This document shows, one piece after another, positions 1 through 10,598 of a stretch of 64,000 nt of DNA. The DNA is from Tethya wilhelma. Taxonomy: Eukaryota > Porifera > Demospongiae > Tethyida > Tethyidae. The translations under genes and the position numbers were made by a program. The notes beneath the pieces are model-generated. The model ran no database searches. It worked only from the letters and a program-made list of their open reading frames with translations, and was not told where the DNA came from. Within the stretch, counting starts at the first letter, position 1; each line of letters begins with the position of its first letter. Location: contig CAXIPT010000002.1 of NCBI GenBank assembly GCA_964030475.1, positions 20,638,022 to 20,702,021 of the forward strand. The letters are read 5' to 3'.

Positions 1-61
<61 letters not shown>

Positions 62-661
62 TCATAAGGTAGCCTCAAGCAAGTGGCATCACATCAGTGT
101 GTGCATGAATTACTTCATCTTGACAGCGGTCTCAGAATCACGCTTGCCACAAGGTGAGTCTGTCAAGAGGCAGTCAGTGGCACCTGCAGAAAACAGTATT
201 CATCAACTCAGCATGTGGGCTGAGCTGGCATTGGTAATTAAATTTGTTGCAGCGTATTACGTAATTCATATTGTCCCAACAGGTGTTTTTGCTGATTGTG
301 ACTAGCCACAACTTTTTTCTAGTAGATAATTACCAATTATTATATAATAATTTAAAAAAGTAACACAACACAAAGTAATGCAGGTCCTGTGTACAGACAC
401 TGGGAAAGCCAGTGCACGATAAACAGCATACAATGCATGCTAGGTACTATGCAAGGTTACCGTTAGCCCCTCCCTGAACTGGTCCTTATGTGCCGCTCGC
501 ACAGCGCGGGGGAGCTCGAGCTGGTATGCGGGCATGCATACTTTAGCCTACCTACCTGCAGTATTGAGGTCGCTGACAGTGCCTCTTTGCTTGGGATCCA
601 ATAAGCACAAGTGAGCGCTAGCTCCAACCAACAGCACGGCGAATACTACCAACAGCTTCAT
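1..661 (-). CDS. Secreted LPMO/BIM1-like protein, copy A (cut by window edge)
   Basis: This is the 5' part of a gene that continues beyond the left edge. Its start codon is at 661. Exon 1 encodes a signal peptide ending in Ala-Ser-Ala followed by His-Leu-Cys-Leu-Leu. Exon 2 (about 115-187) carries the Ala-Thr-Asp-Cys and Ser-Pro-Cys-Gly-Lys segment. Both exons appear identical to copy C at 3213-4303; outside the TG repeat the two regions read as reverse complements. The arm most likely represents the second haplotype or a mis-oriented contig rather than a separate gene. The functional reading (copper-binding His at the mature N terminus) is given under copy C. Confidence 0.6.
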
Positions 662-1099
662 ATTTCCACTTTAGCAAGTTCTTCTCGAAAGATTTGTGAC
701 TTGAAACTACTTCCGTCGTTGGATCAAATTATCCGAAACGCAATGAATCAGCGAGAAATATTGCAATGGCTTTGTGGGCGTGGTCATCTGGTCAGAGATA
801 TATAGCCCCAGGGTCCAGGGGACGAGGCTAGGTCAGAGACTCGGTCAGAGAGCAGAGATGATATCTGTAAACAATATAGCAGTACATCATTAATCTCGTA
901 AAGGCTCTCATAAAGTAGATTTACAAGAGATACTGCAGCCTGTCCTGATTGGGGAGAAATTCGGGTGACTCGCGCGCGTTTCTTTTAGAAACCGGCATCA
1001 AAATTTGTGGGTGTGGTCATCTCACTGATTCTTGAATAGCAAGCACCATAGATATCTCATGGTATAGATCAGTCTGTTCATGTATGGATTATACAATAG

Positions 1100-1140
<41 letters not shown>
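1..1140. repeat. Left arm of inverted repeat
   Basis: The sequence reads as the reverse complement of 2744-3860, including non-coding sequence around 300-600 and 830-1080. It differs visibly only in the lengths of the TG and TTA microsatellites. The arms flank 1.6 kb holding the diverged copy B, and the right arm begins directly after an isolated N. Confidence 0.85.

Positions 1141-1157
<17 letters not shown>
1100..1157. repeat. (TTA)n microsatellite
   Basis: An uninterrupted ATT/TTA trinucleotide run lies at the centre-side end of the left inverted-repeat arm. Its complement starts the right arm at 2744. It sits just 3' of copy B. Confidence 0.9.
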
Positions 1158-1159
<2 letters not shown>

Positions 1160-1222
1160 ATACAATAACCCAATTTTACTATTTCAGCAAAGTCATGTTC
1201 ACAGTGCTCTACCATAGAAATA

Positions 1223-2351
1223 CTAGTAAATGGTGACATCAGCACACTGGTAGAAGACAGCTGGAGCCTCAGGGTTCTTGGTAACATATTGCACCTGTGC
1301 CAAAACTTGTGCGGTGAATTTGAATTGGTATGATGTGTATAGATCTATCATTGAATTTTCTTACACTGTAGTATCAAGTTCTAATAATATTATAGTCTGA
1401 GTGAGAATATATAATATTTGCTTACCTGTAGAATCCCATCACCTTTTAGACCACTGTATCCATACAAACCATTAGGATATAATGCAGCATTATAATACAT
1501 TGTACCACTTAAATCCAGACAGTAAATTAATAATTACTTACGATGGAATGAAGACAATGATTACGTAGATCCACTGCTTGCCGCCATTTTTAGGAGCTGT
1601 GTCTACAATAGTCTTGAGTGTTTTCATGTGAGTGCCCATCCACAGGTTGACGGTGAACATACCAGGACTCTTGGAGTTGAAGTGGTCAAGGTTCTTCTGG
1701 AAGATGATGGTAGTGTTGGCACCAGCCCTGCATGTGCACAGTGAATAATATAGTTATAATTAATATACTAGTAGTACAGTATCACCAATTTTGAGAGTAT
1801 GGATTTAATATATACTTTATCTTGAAAGCAGGCGTTTCAGCATCACGCTTGCCACACGGAGCATCTGTCAACAAGCAGTCAATGGCACCTGCAGGGAATA
1901 GTATTTATTCACTCAATGTGTTGGGAGCTGAGCCAATATATTCAGTGGTCCGGGACTCCCTGTATATTATAGCTAAAAGTTATCAGAGCATGCATTCTTA
2001 AAACCATTTTCAGACTTCGAAGAATCATGATGAAGAGGTTAGGAGCTTTCAAAGTGTACTGTATGCTATGAAAGAGGAAAAGTTAAACTCTACATTTATA
2101 AAATGCTCAAATCAGCGAATTTACATTAAATTGAGGTACTCTGTTGAGCTCTTCCCTAGCGTCGCTCCCAGGTCAGGCTAGCCCCTCCCCAAAGCGCGCA
2201 GGGGACCTGGCCTGCTGCTGATGCACTGCGCATATAGACCGGTACCTTCAGTGTTGAGGTCGCTTATACTGCCTCTTTGCTTGGGTTCCAATAAGCACAA
2301 ATGAGCGCTAGCTCCAACTAACAGCACCGCGAATACTAGCAACAGCTTCAT
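1223..2351 (-). CDS. Secreted LPMO/BIM1-like protein, copy B (paralog)
   Basis: A diverged, apparently complete paralog of copies A and C. The start codon at 2351 opens a signal peptide ending ASA, then His-Leu-Cys-Leu-Leu-Glu-Pro. Exon 2 (about 1820-1890) encodes AIDCLLTDAPCGKRDAE. Exon 3 (about 1545-1730) encodes NTTIIFQKNLDHF and a segment close to copy C. The last exon (about 1223-1305) encodes VQYVTKNPEAPAVFYQCADV and stops at 1223. Exon 3 has a normal AG acceptor, which makes it the reference for judging the odd acceptor in copy C. Amino-acid differences scattered along the protein show that it is a true paralog and not an allele of C. Small secreted proteins with His1 and an internal Cys pattern like this resemble LPMO/BIM1-type copper proteins. 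That family call is inference. Confidence 0.7.
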
Positions 2352-2743
2352 GTTTTCAGATTACTCCCGCGCGCGATCAGATCAATTTATCCGAAACCCA
2401 ATTGCATTGTTTGAGAAATATTGAAACGTCTTCAATGGCTTTGTGGGCTTGGTCATCTCACCAACAAGCGGAAGCTTTGTGTTCAGAGAGCACTCAAAGA
2501 CATCGACACTGAGGAAATTTGTGGCGTTATCTGTGGACAGTACGAGATATGTAGCAGTGCACCATTAATCTTGTGAAGGCTCTCATAAAGTTACGAAAGT
2601 AGATTTACAGGAGTTTACTACAGCCTGTCCTGGCTGGGGAGAAACTCTACTCATGTTTCTGATGGCTATGGAAAAGGAAACAAGGTAAGAGATGGGAAGG
2701 TATCTTGTATCTGGGTGAATGATCACCTGTGTGTGTGTGTGTA

Positions 2744-3812
2744 NAATAATAATAATAATAATAATAATAATAAACTATTGTATAATCCATACATGAACAG
2801 ACTGATCTATGCCATGAGATATCTATGGTGCTTGCTATTCAAGAATCAGTGAGATGACCACACCCACAAATTTTGATGCCGGTTTCTAAAAGAAACGCGC
2901 GCGAGTCACCCGAATTTCTCCCCAATCAGGACAGGCTGCAGTATCTCTTGTAAATCTACTTTATGAGAGCCTTTACGAGATTAATGATGTACTGCTATAT
3001 TGTTTACAGATATCATCTCTGCTCTCTGACCGAGTCTCTGACCTAGCCTCGTCCCCTGGACCCTGGGGCTATATATCTCTGACCAGATGACCACGCCCAC
3101 AAAGCCATTGCAATATTTCTCGCTGATTCATTGCGTTTCGGATAATTTGATCCAACGACGGAAGTAGTTTCAAGTCACAAATCTTTCGAGAAGAACTTGC
3201 TAAAGTGGAAATATGAAGCTGTTGGTAGTATTCGCCGTGCTGTTGGTTGGAGCTAGCGCTCACTTGTGCTTATTGGATCCCAAGCAAAGAGGCACTGTCA
3301 GCGACCTCAATACTGCAGGTAGGTAGGCTAAAGTATGCATGCCCGCATACCAGCTCGAGCTCCCCCGCGCTGTGCGAGCGGCACATAAGGACCAGTTCAG
3401 GGAGGGGCTAACGGTAACCTTGCATAGTACCTAGCATGCATTGTATGCTGTTTATCGTGCACTGGCTTTCCCAGTGTCTGTACACAGGACCTGCATTACT
3501 TTGTGTTGTGTTACTTTTTTAAATTATTATATAATAATTGGTAATTATCTACTAGAAAAAAGTTGTGGCTAGTCACAATCAGCAAAAACACCTGTTGGGA
3601 CAATATGAATTACGTAATACGCTGCAACAAATTTAATTACCAATGCCAGCTCAGCCCACATGCTGAGTTGATGAATACTGTTTTCTGCAGGTGCCACTGA
3701 CTGCCTCTTGACAGACTCACCTTGTGGCAAGCGTGATTCTGAGACCGCTGTCAAGATGAAGTAATTCATGCACACACTGATGTGATGCCACTTGCTTGAG
3801 GCTACCTTATGA

Positions 3813-3856
<44 letters not shown>

Positions 3857-3860
3857 CTGG
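2744..3860. repeat. Right arm of inverted repeat
   Basis: This is the reverse complement of about 1-1140. It starts immediately after the single N at 2743 and contains the promoter and first two exons of copy C. The near-perfect identity, with the N at the joint, suggests that an assembly joined two haplotypes head-to-head. Confidence 0.85.
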
Positions 3861-4303
3861 AAATGTTACCATTATCTTCCAGAAGAACCTTGACCACTTC
3901 ACCTCCAAGAGTCCTGGTCCTGGTATGTTCACCATCAACCTGTGGAAGGGCACTGACATGAAAACACTCAAGACCATCCCAGACACAGCTCCTCCAAATG
4001 GAGGCAAGCAGTGGCTCTACACTGAGACTGTTGCCATTCCATCGTAAGTAAACCATCATTGTGTATCAATGAGTAGGTTTGCTATTACTATTATCCTAAT
4101 GTGTGTTTTTGTTGCTAATAACTATACAGGGATACAAATGGTGATAGGATTCTCCAGGTGAGGTACACTTCAGTGTAAGTATTGATATCATATTTACAGC
4201 ACAAGTGTTTGTTTGTTTGTTTGTTTTGGTACAGGTGCAATATGTGACCAAGAACTCTGAGGCTCCAGCTGTCTTCTACCAATGTGCTGATGTCACCTTT
4301 TAG
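3213..4303 (+). CDS. Secreted LPMO/BIM1-like protein, copy C
   Basis: The start at 3213 encodes a hydrophobic signal peptide (MKLLVVFAVLLVGASA), so the mature protein would begin with His, then LCLLDPKQRG. Exon 2 (3691-3759) gives ATDCLLTDSPCGKRDSE. Exon 3 (about 3856-4044) gives TIIFQKNLDHF and NLWKGTDMKTLKTIPDTAPP. A short exon near 4130-4157 follows, and the final exon ends VFYQCADVTF at 4303. An AATAAA lies 29 bases downstream. A mature N-terminal His is the copper ligand (histidine brace) of lytic polysaccharide monooxygenases and of BIM1/X325 copper proteins. The Cys spacing and the terminal YQCADV fit that fold, but no second His ligand has been verified. Oddity: exon 3 has no AG directly before the conserved segment, only a CA repeat (see findings). 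Confidence 0.7.
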
Positions 4304-4331
4304 AGTGGTGGAACTAAAGTGACTTTGCTGA

Positions 4332-4337
4332 AATAAA
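4332..4337 (+). terminator. Polyadenylation signal of copy C
   Basis: A canonical AATAAA lies 29 bases after the stop codon of the LPMO-like gene. The remaining stretch to 4764 is 3' untranslated or intergenic sequence between two convergent genes; no further gene is seen in it. Confidence 0.6.
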
Positions 4338-4764
4338 TTTTCAACAACTGTTGGGTTTTTGTTATTGTTGAGAACAGGTTGTACATAAGTAGTTAATGAG
4401 ATTGGTATCTTGTTTTAAAAATGTTTTATTATAGGTAAAAAAAAGCTACTGGTACTTAATTCAGCCAATACACACAGAAAGTAGACTTACAAGAGAAACA
4501 TGCAGGACAACTTAGAAGGAGAAACTAAAACTTCTTTAATTTGTACAAGTGAAAATGATGAGGGTTTGCATGGTTGCACATAAAGAGTCCACTGCCTGCA
4601 GCACAGCTGAAGCTGGTCACACAGAGCGAGCTCAAATCTCCTGACAGTGTAGCAAGATGTTGCGTGAGAGAGTGTCCAGAGCTTGGTGGTCCTGGCAGAG
4701 TCAGCAGCATCCCCTAAAGATGAAGGAAGAGTATTTGAAACAAGACAGAATTATTGATGGAGAG

Positions 4765-5766
4765 TCACAACATCACCTGGCCTTCCTTGTTCATCTTGTA
4801 GGTGCCTTTCTTCACATGTGCTTCGTAGAAGACAGCAAAGCTTCTTGCTTGGGACTGGTCACTCTTCCACTCATTGGGGACTTGAGGATGATTCTGGACC
4901 ACCTGTGCACATCACATGCACACATCATTCTAATGTGTGCACACTGTATTCTGACCTACTTACCATTGCTTGTGTGTAGGCCTGTGTTCCAGTGATGTAG
5001 GTCAACTTGCCTTCAGGACCAAACATGAACACATGCTCATTTAATTCATCAACATAGCATCCAATGGTCTTCAGTACGGGGAACACTGGACTGGCTGTGA
5101 GGTGGGGAGGAAGACCATGGGCAGTGATCACACAACTCACTCGATCACTCACATTGCTCCTTAAGCTTCTCTTCTTCCTTCTTCTTCTTCTCGTGTTCAA
5201 GATGATCCACAATCTTTTGAATGCCATAAAACTCTGCTTCCTTTTGCAGTATTGTTGGACTAAACCCACTTGGCAGCTCAAGCACATTCGAACGAAGGTA
5301 CTGCAGTATTAGTTCAAAGTATCTTGGAGATCCTGTGTGAGCAGTTAGATGACAATCAACAGCCATCATCCAGGGACTACTTCTTCCAGCAAACATACAC
5401 ACAGTGGCACGCCAACACTTGAGACTCACTCACTGTCAATGAAGTATGCTCCTGCATGATCCCGGGCACTCTCGTGTCTCCCTGAGAGTAGGCTCGTGAA
5501 GAAACTCTCTCCTCCTGACAGCAAAGTACTCGATGATGTTGCAAACACTGTCTAATATTGTACAGTACATGATTCAGTCTACATAATTTTACTAGACTAA
5601 GGTATTCGGTACAGTAGGCGGGGTTATAACTTTGATATGCATGCTGAATAAAATATGAAAATTAATTGGTTTTATTAGTGGTTTATGTTGATGCAAGAAT
5701 CATACTTACTCCGCCAACATTGAGTCTGACTATGTTGCTGCTGCTGCTTCCTTTGGTGGTTGCCAT
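4765..5766 (-). CDS. KCTD-type BTB (T1) domain protein
   Basis: The start at 5766 gives MATTKGSSSSNIVRLNVGG, the opening strand of a potassium-channel tetramerisation (T1/BTB) domain. Exon 2 (about 5430-5552) gives TVFATSSSTLLSG and GGESFFTSLLSG, then DHAGAYFIDS. Exon 3 (about 5150-5340) gives SPRYFELILQYLRSN and ILQKEAEFYGIQKIVDHL, which is the textbook end of a KCTD BTB. A Lys/Glu-rich helix follows, then a C-terminal domain (TIGCYVDELNEHVFMFGPEG and VPNEWKSDQSQARSFAVFYE) ending at 4765. KCTD proteins usually form pentamers and act as CUL3 adaptors or G-protein beta-gamma partners. Which KCTD subgroup this is cannot be decided from the C-terminal part. Convergent with the LPMO-like gene; divergent from STAM, 189 bp away. 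Confidence 0.85.
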
Positions 5767-5955
5767 CCCTGATCTCAAATTTGCCAGCTCGGTAAGGGGT
5801 CGTCAAATATATTAGCGCAGGCACTATCACGCGACCAGAAAAATGATGTCATGCACTGGTGACTTCCTTTTGTTAGTAAACTTGTGACCTGTGACTTACT
5901 TGGCAATTTACTTAAGTTTCTGTGTTGAAGCGTCTCTTTGACTTACAAAAGAACC

Positions 5956-6000
5956 ATGAGTTATGATTCAGATGTTGGTAAGTTTCTTGTTGGTTAGTGT

Positions 6001-6038
<38 letters not shown>

Positions 6039-6280
6039 GAGAGAGAGAGAAAGTTGTAAAAATCTGAAGATGAGATGTAATAAAGAAGTTGATTTCTGTT
6101 CTGTTCAGTGTCAGCCACCACTGGTCGTGGTGAAGCCAACTGGGATGAAATTATCAAGCTTTGTAACAGGATTCGAGATTCTGTCGGGCCTACTTCGTGA
6201 GTTATACTAAAATTTTACGCATAAACATTTGTGGTTTTGAGGTTGAGATGTTTACTGTAACTTGTAATTTCAACATTACA

Positions 6281-6355
<75 letters not shown>

Positions 6356-7579
6356 GAATGAACCAAGCAATGGCATCTGTCATGAAGAGAGTCAAGCATT
6401 CTGATCCTAACGTGCAGCTACAAGCACTAACTGTAAGTGATGGCTCATTATTCATAGACCTTCATTGCTGTTGCCTAGCTGTCATTGACTACTGCTCCTC
6501 AACATGTACAGCTATTGGAAGCATGTGTTAGCAACTGTGGCAAGGATTTCCAATTAGAGATCACCAAGCCATCATTTCACTCTGATATCAGGGGCATCCT
6601 CACTGGAGTAAGTGGAGTGTGTACCAACAAGGCTTGATCTCTTAAACTAATGTTCTTTGTGTATGCAAACATGACAATCAAGTTCCTTATTGTGTGTGTG
6701 TGTGTGTGTGTGTGTGTGACGTCTGCAGTCATACAGTGATCCCAGAGTCACTCAACGAATAAAGGACCTCCTCGTTAGCTGGGCTAACGAGTTCACTAAT
6801 GATCAGCGTTTGACTCCTCTCATGAGGTTCATTGATCAACTCAGACGAGATGGCATATCCTTCCAGGGGGTGCTTCCAGCCACCTCCACAGCCAGTAGGA
6901 GCCAGGTGAGAGAGAGAGAGAGAGAGCATTGTATAACCTCCTTCCCAGGCAGCCTCCTACTCTATCAGCAACCTCCATGCGTGTGTGAAAATAAGAATGG
7001 AGGGAGCCTGGAGAATGACACAGCCCCTAGCCTATGTGTGGTAAACAAACAGTCTATATATGGCATTCACTTGACTTGGCCTACCAAGTCTCTCCATTAT
7101 TATTCCTTGGTGGTGGTTGTTGAGTGGGGGAGCCTGGGACTGAGGCCGCCATTGGAGTGGGGTGAGTGATGAGATGCTCTTGTCTTGTTGCCAGCCTCCT
7201 CCTTCCACATCAAAAGTGCTTCAGTCTCGAGAAGATGAAGAGCTGAAGAGAGCCATCCAACTCTCCCTGCAAGAGTCCAAGCAGCCATCGACCACCTCCA
7301 CCCCCTCCCTCTATCCCAGTATGACATCATCATCATCGTCCACTAGCAGCAGCACAGCTGCCCAACCCAAGAAGGTAGGTGGACTCTGACCCCAGTACAA
7401 TAATGACATCATCATGGTTTGTTTTCAATCTTCCCCTCAGAGCAACAAGAAGGTGAGAGCCATCTACGACTTTGTAGCTGCAGAGGACAATGAGCTGTCT
7501 TTCAGAGCTGGAGAGATTATCACCCTGTTGGACAACAGGTGAGTTCATTGCTATAGCTGCCATTTTGTTGTACCTGTTT

Positions 7580-7630
<51 letters not shown>

Positions 7631-8893
7631 ATGTGTGTGTGTCAGTGATGAGAACTGGTGGAGGGGTCAGACTCAGCTAGGCAGCGGCCTCTTCCCTGCC
7701 TCCTTTGTCTCCTCCGACCTCTCTGTTGATCCTGAACCTTGTGAGTGTGCCCACCAGTTTATATAATATGTTACCATTGACCTTTGACCTCTCTGCTCCA
7801 TTAGCCCACAAGGAGTCCTCCTCTAAAAAGAAGGCCTCAGGAGGAGCCAAAGGGAAGGGAGGCAAGGCTAAGGGAGTGCAGAAGATTGAAATCAATGAAC
7901 AGCAGTTGGACCTGTTGCTGGAAATGATCAAGACAGCAGATGTCACCAGCTCTGAGAATCACTCTGAAAATGAAACCCTCTTGGAACTCGAAGGTTAGAT
8001 CTAGTCTAAAGAAACACAATTTTGGTACTAGCCATTCTTCGTTGGTTCATTGTTCCATGTGCCATTAATGGTTGGTGTTTGTTGTCCAGGTCAGTGCAAG
8101 AGGATGAGGCCAGCCATAGAGGAGAGGGTAGCAGCACTGCAGAGGTAGAGGGTGTGAGGGTTGGTAGCCTGGCTTTGTTAGATTCAGTCACTTGTGTTCT
8201 TCATCTGTTAGACAAGAAGATGAGATGCAGGCTGTCAATGACAAGTTCCAGGAATCACTGGCCATGTACAGGAAGTGAGTTCATGTATCATCCCTTGCCA
8301 AATCCCCCCTTTATTGACCCTCTATCACCACTCCCAGGCTGCTAGCTGAGGGCCCTAGACTATCATCACCTGCTCAGCCCCCTCCAGCTGTCTCCCAACA
8401 GCAGCTGCCACCATCATCTGCAGCTCAGTACCAGTCTCCTCCCAGCATATCCCAGCCCCCTCCTTACCAGCCGCTGACAGTCCCTGCTGGGTCTAACGTA
8501 CCTCCTCCCACTAGTGCCTACTCTCAGCAACCACTAATGACAGGGCCATCCCCCCATCAGCCACCCCCTGGAGCAGCTGTTACCTCGTGGTCCCATCCTC
8601 CTCTCTCTGGGTCTGGTCCTGCTCCTCCTCAGCCAATACAGCAGCCACACCATCAGAGGTAGGATGGATGTGGGTGGGTATATAGTCTTGGCAGTTTTTG
8701 AACTTTACTTTCTTTCTTTCTCTCTTTCTTCAGTGCATATATCAATCCTCTAGCCTCTCATCAACCACACTATGTTGCAGGGGGAGCCCCTCCAGCTGTT
8801 TCCATACCAACCCAGTCCCACCCCCCTCCCTATCAGCCAGCAGAGTCATTGTACAATCCTCAGAACACTTTGGTACGTCAGCCCTTGCTTTAG
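5956..8893 (+). CDS. STAM: STAM, ESCRT-0 signal-transducing adaptor
   Basis: STAM pairs with HGS/Hrs in ESCRT-0 to sort ubiquitinated cargo on endosomes. The domains follow STAM order. A VHS domain begins in exon 2 ([20 protein letters not shown]) and runs through [18 protein letters not shown] ubiquitin-interacting motif follows at about 7229-7280 ([16 protein letters not shown]). An SH3 domain at about 7445-7730 has [18 protein letters not shown] and SDENWWRGQ, ending GLFPASFV. Next is the GAT-like coiled coil that binds HGS ([18 protein letters not shown]), then a long Pro/Gln-rich tail with PPPYQP repeats ending at 8893. The start exon is short (MSYDSDV). Introns carry long GT, AC and CT microsatellites; the intron at 6200-6355 is largely one AC repeat. 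Confident assignment. Confidence 0.95.
6279..6353. repeat. (AC)n microsatellite in STAM intron
   Basis: About 37 AC units directly precede the VHS exon that begins near 6357, so the repeat serves as the tract in front of the splice acceptor. Confidence 0.9.
7583..7642. repeat. (TC)n-(TG)n microsatellite in STAM intron
   Basis: A CT run followed by a GT run fills the intron that splits the SH3 domain and ends just before the SDENWW exon. Confidence 0.85.
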
Positions 8894-9438
8894 AGAGAAG
8901 AGGTTCAGCAGCTTTTTAATATCTTAAAAATAGTCTGTAATATAAAGCAAAGTGTATTTTGTGTTTTTGTGTTTGTTCAATTAATTATCTAAATTAACGA
9001 AAACTGTTCTAATTAAACGACAAAAATTGAACCGAAAAGTATTAAAATATGGCTGTCCTTCAGATGAATGAGATGTCTGTGTTGCTTGTCGGTTGTCAGG
9101 CACCAATGAAGCGAGATTCGTACTTCCAGCGTATTATTTGGGCAGTTGTTACCATTGTCATAAGTTCCACGAGACCATAACTTGCAGACACAGGCAGAGT
9201 GAGTCTTTAAACATTTTAATTTAGATCACAGTTTAAACACTACTATACTCTTATATTATTGTATGAGAGCTCTTGAGTATCTGTAGTGTTGTTTGTAGAA
9301 TAAGATAGATTGGTTGTGAGTGTTTCAGTGTTTGTTTTACTGGCACCAGAAACCGCTTCATGTAAGTTGGTTTAATTACATTCATTGTTTATTTTCCTAC
9401 TCAGATATTTTCACTAGTGTTCTCCCTCCCTCCCTGTA
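8894..9438. other. Intergenic region STAM to ITIH-like gene
   Basis: AT-rich non-coding sequence. It contains one 43-codon open frame (9049-9180) with a hydrophobic C-terminal half, but no recognisable family or codon signature supports it as a gene. The promoter and 5' untranslated region of the ITIH-like gene must lie here. Confidence 0.4.
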
Positions 9439-10481
9439 ATGAACCCCCTGAGGCTATTGCTGTGTCTTCTCCTTCTCTCCCCCCTCCCCCTCTCCTCACT
9501 GACGGAGGGAACTGATGATGCTGTCAGTGACAATGAATCACAACCAGTGGTGGTAGGAGACACTCCACGGTTTGTTGTGAGACTCCCGGACAAGAACCTT
9601 CTCTGCTTCTCCGTAGAAGGGTTTGAGTTGTTCACATACAACCTCATCACCTCAAGCTACCTCGTTGTCAATGGCTTCCTCAATCTGTTCACAGCACCCC
9701 CTCGAGATGATGATGATAATGATGACAGGGACCGCCTCATACGAGGGTTCACAGATGTGGGCGTGTTCATTAAATCTGTTGAACCTCGCTCTAAAGGTGG
9801 TACTAGACTATTCAAGCACTCTGTCTATGGCTCTAAGCAGAAGGTGGTGCTGGAGAGGTTTGGGGAGGTGGATATGCACAAGGGGGCCATCAGCTTCTCC
9901 CTGGAGGATGGCCACTCCAATATTGAGAGTGAGAACTCCCCCCACGAGCTCTTCAGAGTGACCATGGACAGCCCACGGTGCGACTTGCTCCTCATATCAG
10001 GAGATGGACTGTCCTTCAATGTGTACGTTGAGGATCTGTCTGGACTGATGGACATCAGCACTCATGGACTAATAGGTAGGGACTGAAACAAACTTTGTGG
10101 ATTTGTTTGTACAATAGTTTTTTGTAGATATAATTAATTGAAATCTGCTAAATTACTTCCCATGGGATAAAGATGCCCTATAATTTACTGTATACTAATC
10201 CTGTATTTCTAATTTCACACTGCACATTTGCAGGTCAGTTCTTTAACTCGACTGTGAGAATTGATACCACCCAATCCCAGCTGATCCGTGCCACTGGTGA
10301 GCCTGTGGATGTTGAAGAGGGTATTATTTGGGACAGTCTAGGGGATGGTGTGTTCCCTCCGGACCAGACCTGCTGGTACCCTGTCAATGAAGAGAGTGTG
10401 ATAGAAGGACAAGTGTGGGACTATATTGTCGAACATTTACATGCTCTGCGTTTCAAGCACAATTTGCTCAATATTGTATGA
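9439..10481 (+). CDS. Secreted stand-alone ITIH C-terminal domain protein
   Basis: Two exons (9439-10075 and 10234-10481) join in frame to give 294 residues. A strong signal peptide (LLLCLLLLSPLPLSSL) is followed by a domain with RFVVRLPDKNLLCFSVEG near its start, ISFSLEDGHSNIE in the middle, and STHGLIGQFFNSTV spanning the splice junction. The end is TCWYPVNEESVIEGQVWDYI. The HG-L-GQF and TCW...G...DY signatures are those of the C-terminal domain of inter-alpha-trypsin inhibitor heavy chains (ITI_HC_C). No VIT or von Willebrand A domain lies upstream, so the domain stands alone behind a signal peptide. The role is unknown; in ITIH proteins this part is near the hyaluronan and chondroitin attachment site. 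Only 117 bp separate it from ADRM1. Confidence 0.75.
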
Positions 10482-10598
10482 CTCTTTTAAATTTCAAAAT
10501 TACAACAAAATTATTCGGATAATTAGATACAATACAGTCAGCGGTTTTCGAGAACACACGTTGATAAACTGACTCTTAACTGAGCAAAAGAATAGAAA

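Noticed and set aside
3796..4059. Open frames rich in His-Thr or Cys-Val repeats throughout the window
   Set aside because: They are translations of GT/CA microsatellites. Only the one joined to exon 3 of the LPMO-like gene is kept as a possible coding repeat.
9049..9180. 43-codon open frame between STAM and the ITIH-like gene
   Set aside because: No family, no splice or promoter support, and short enough to be chance.
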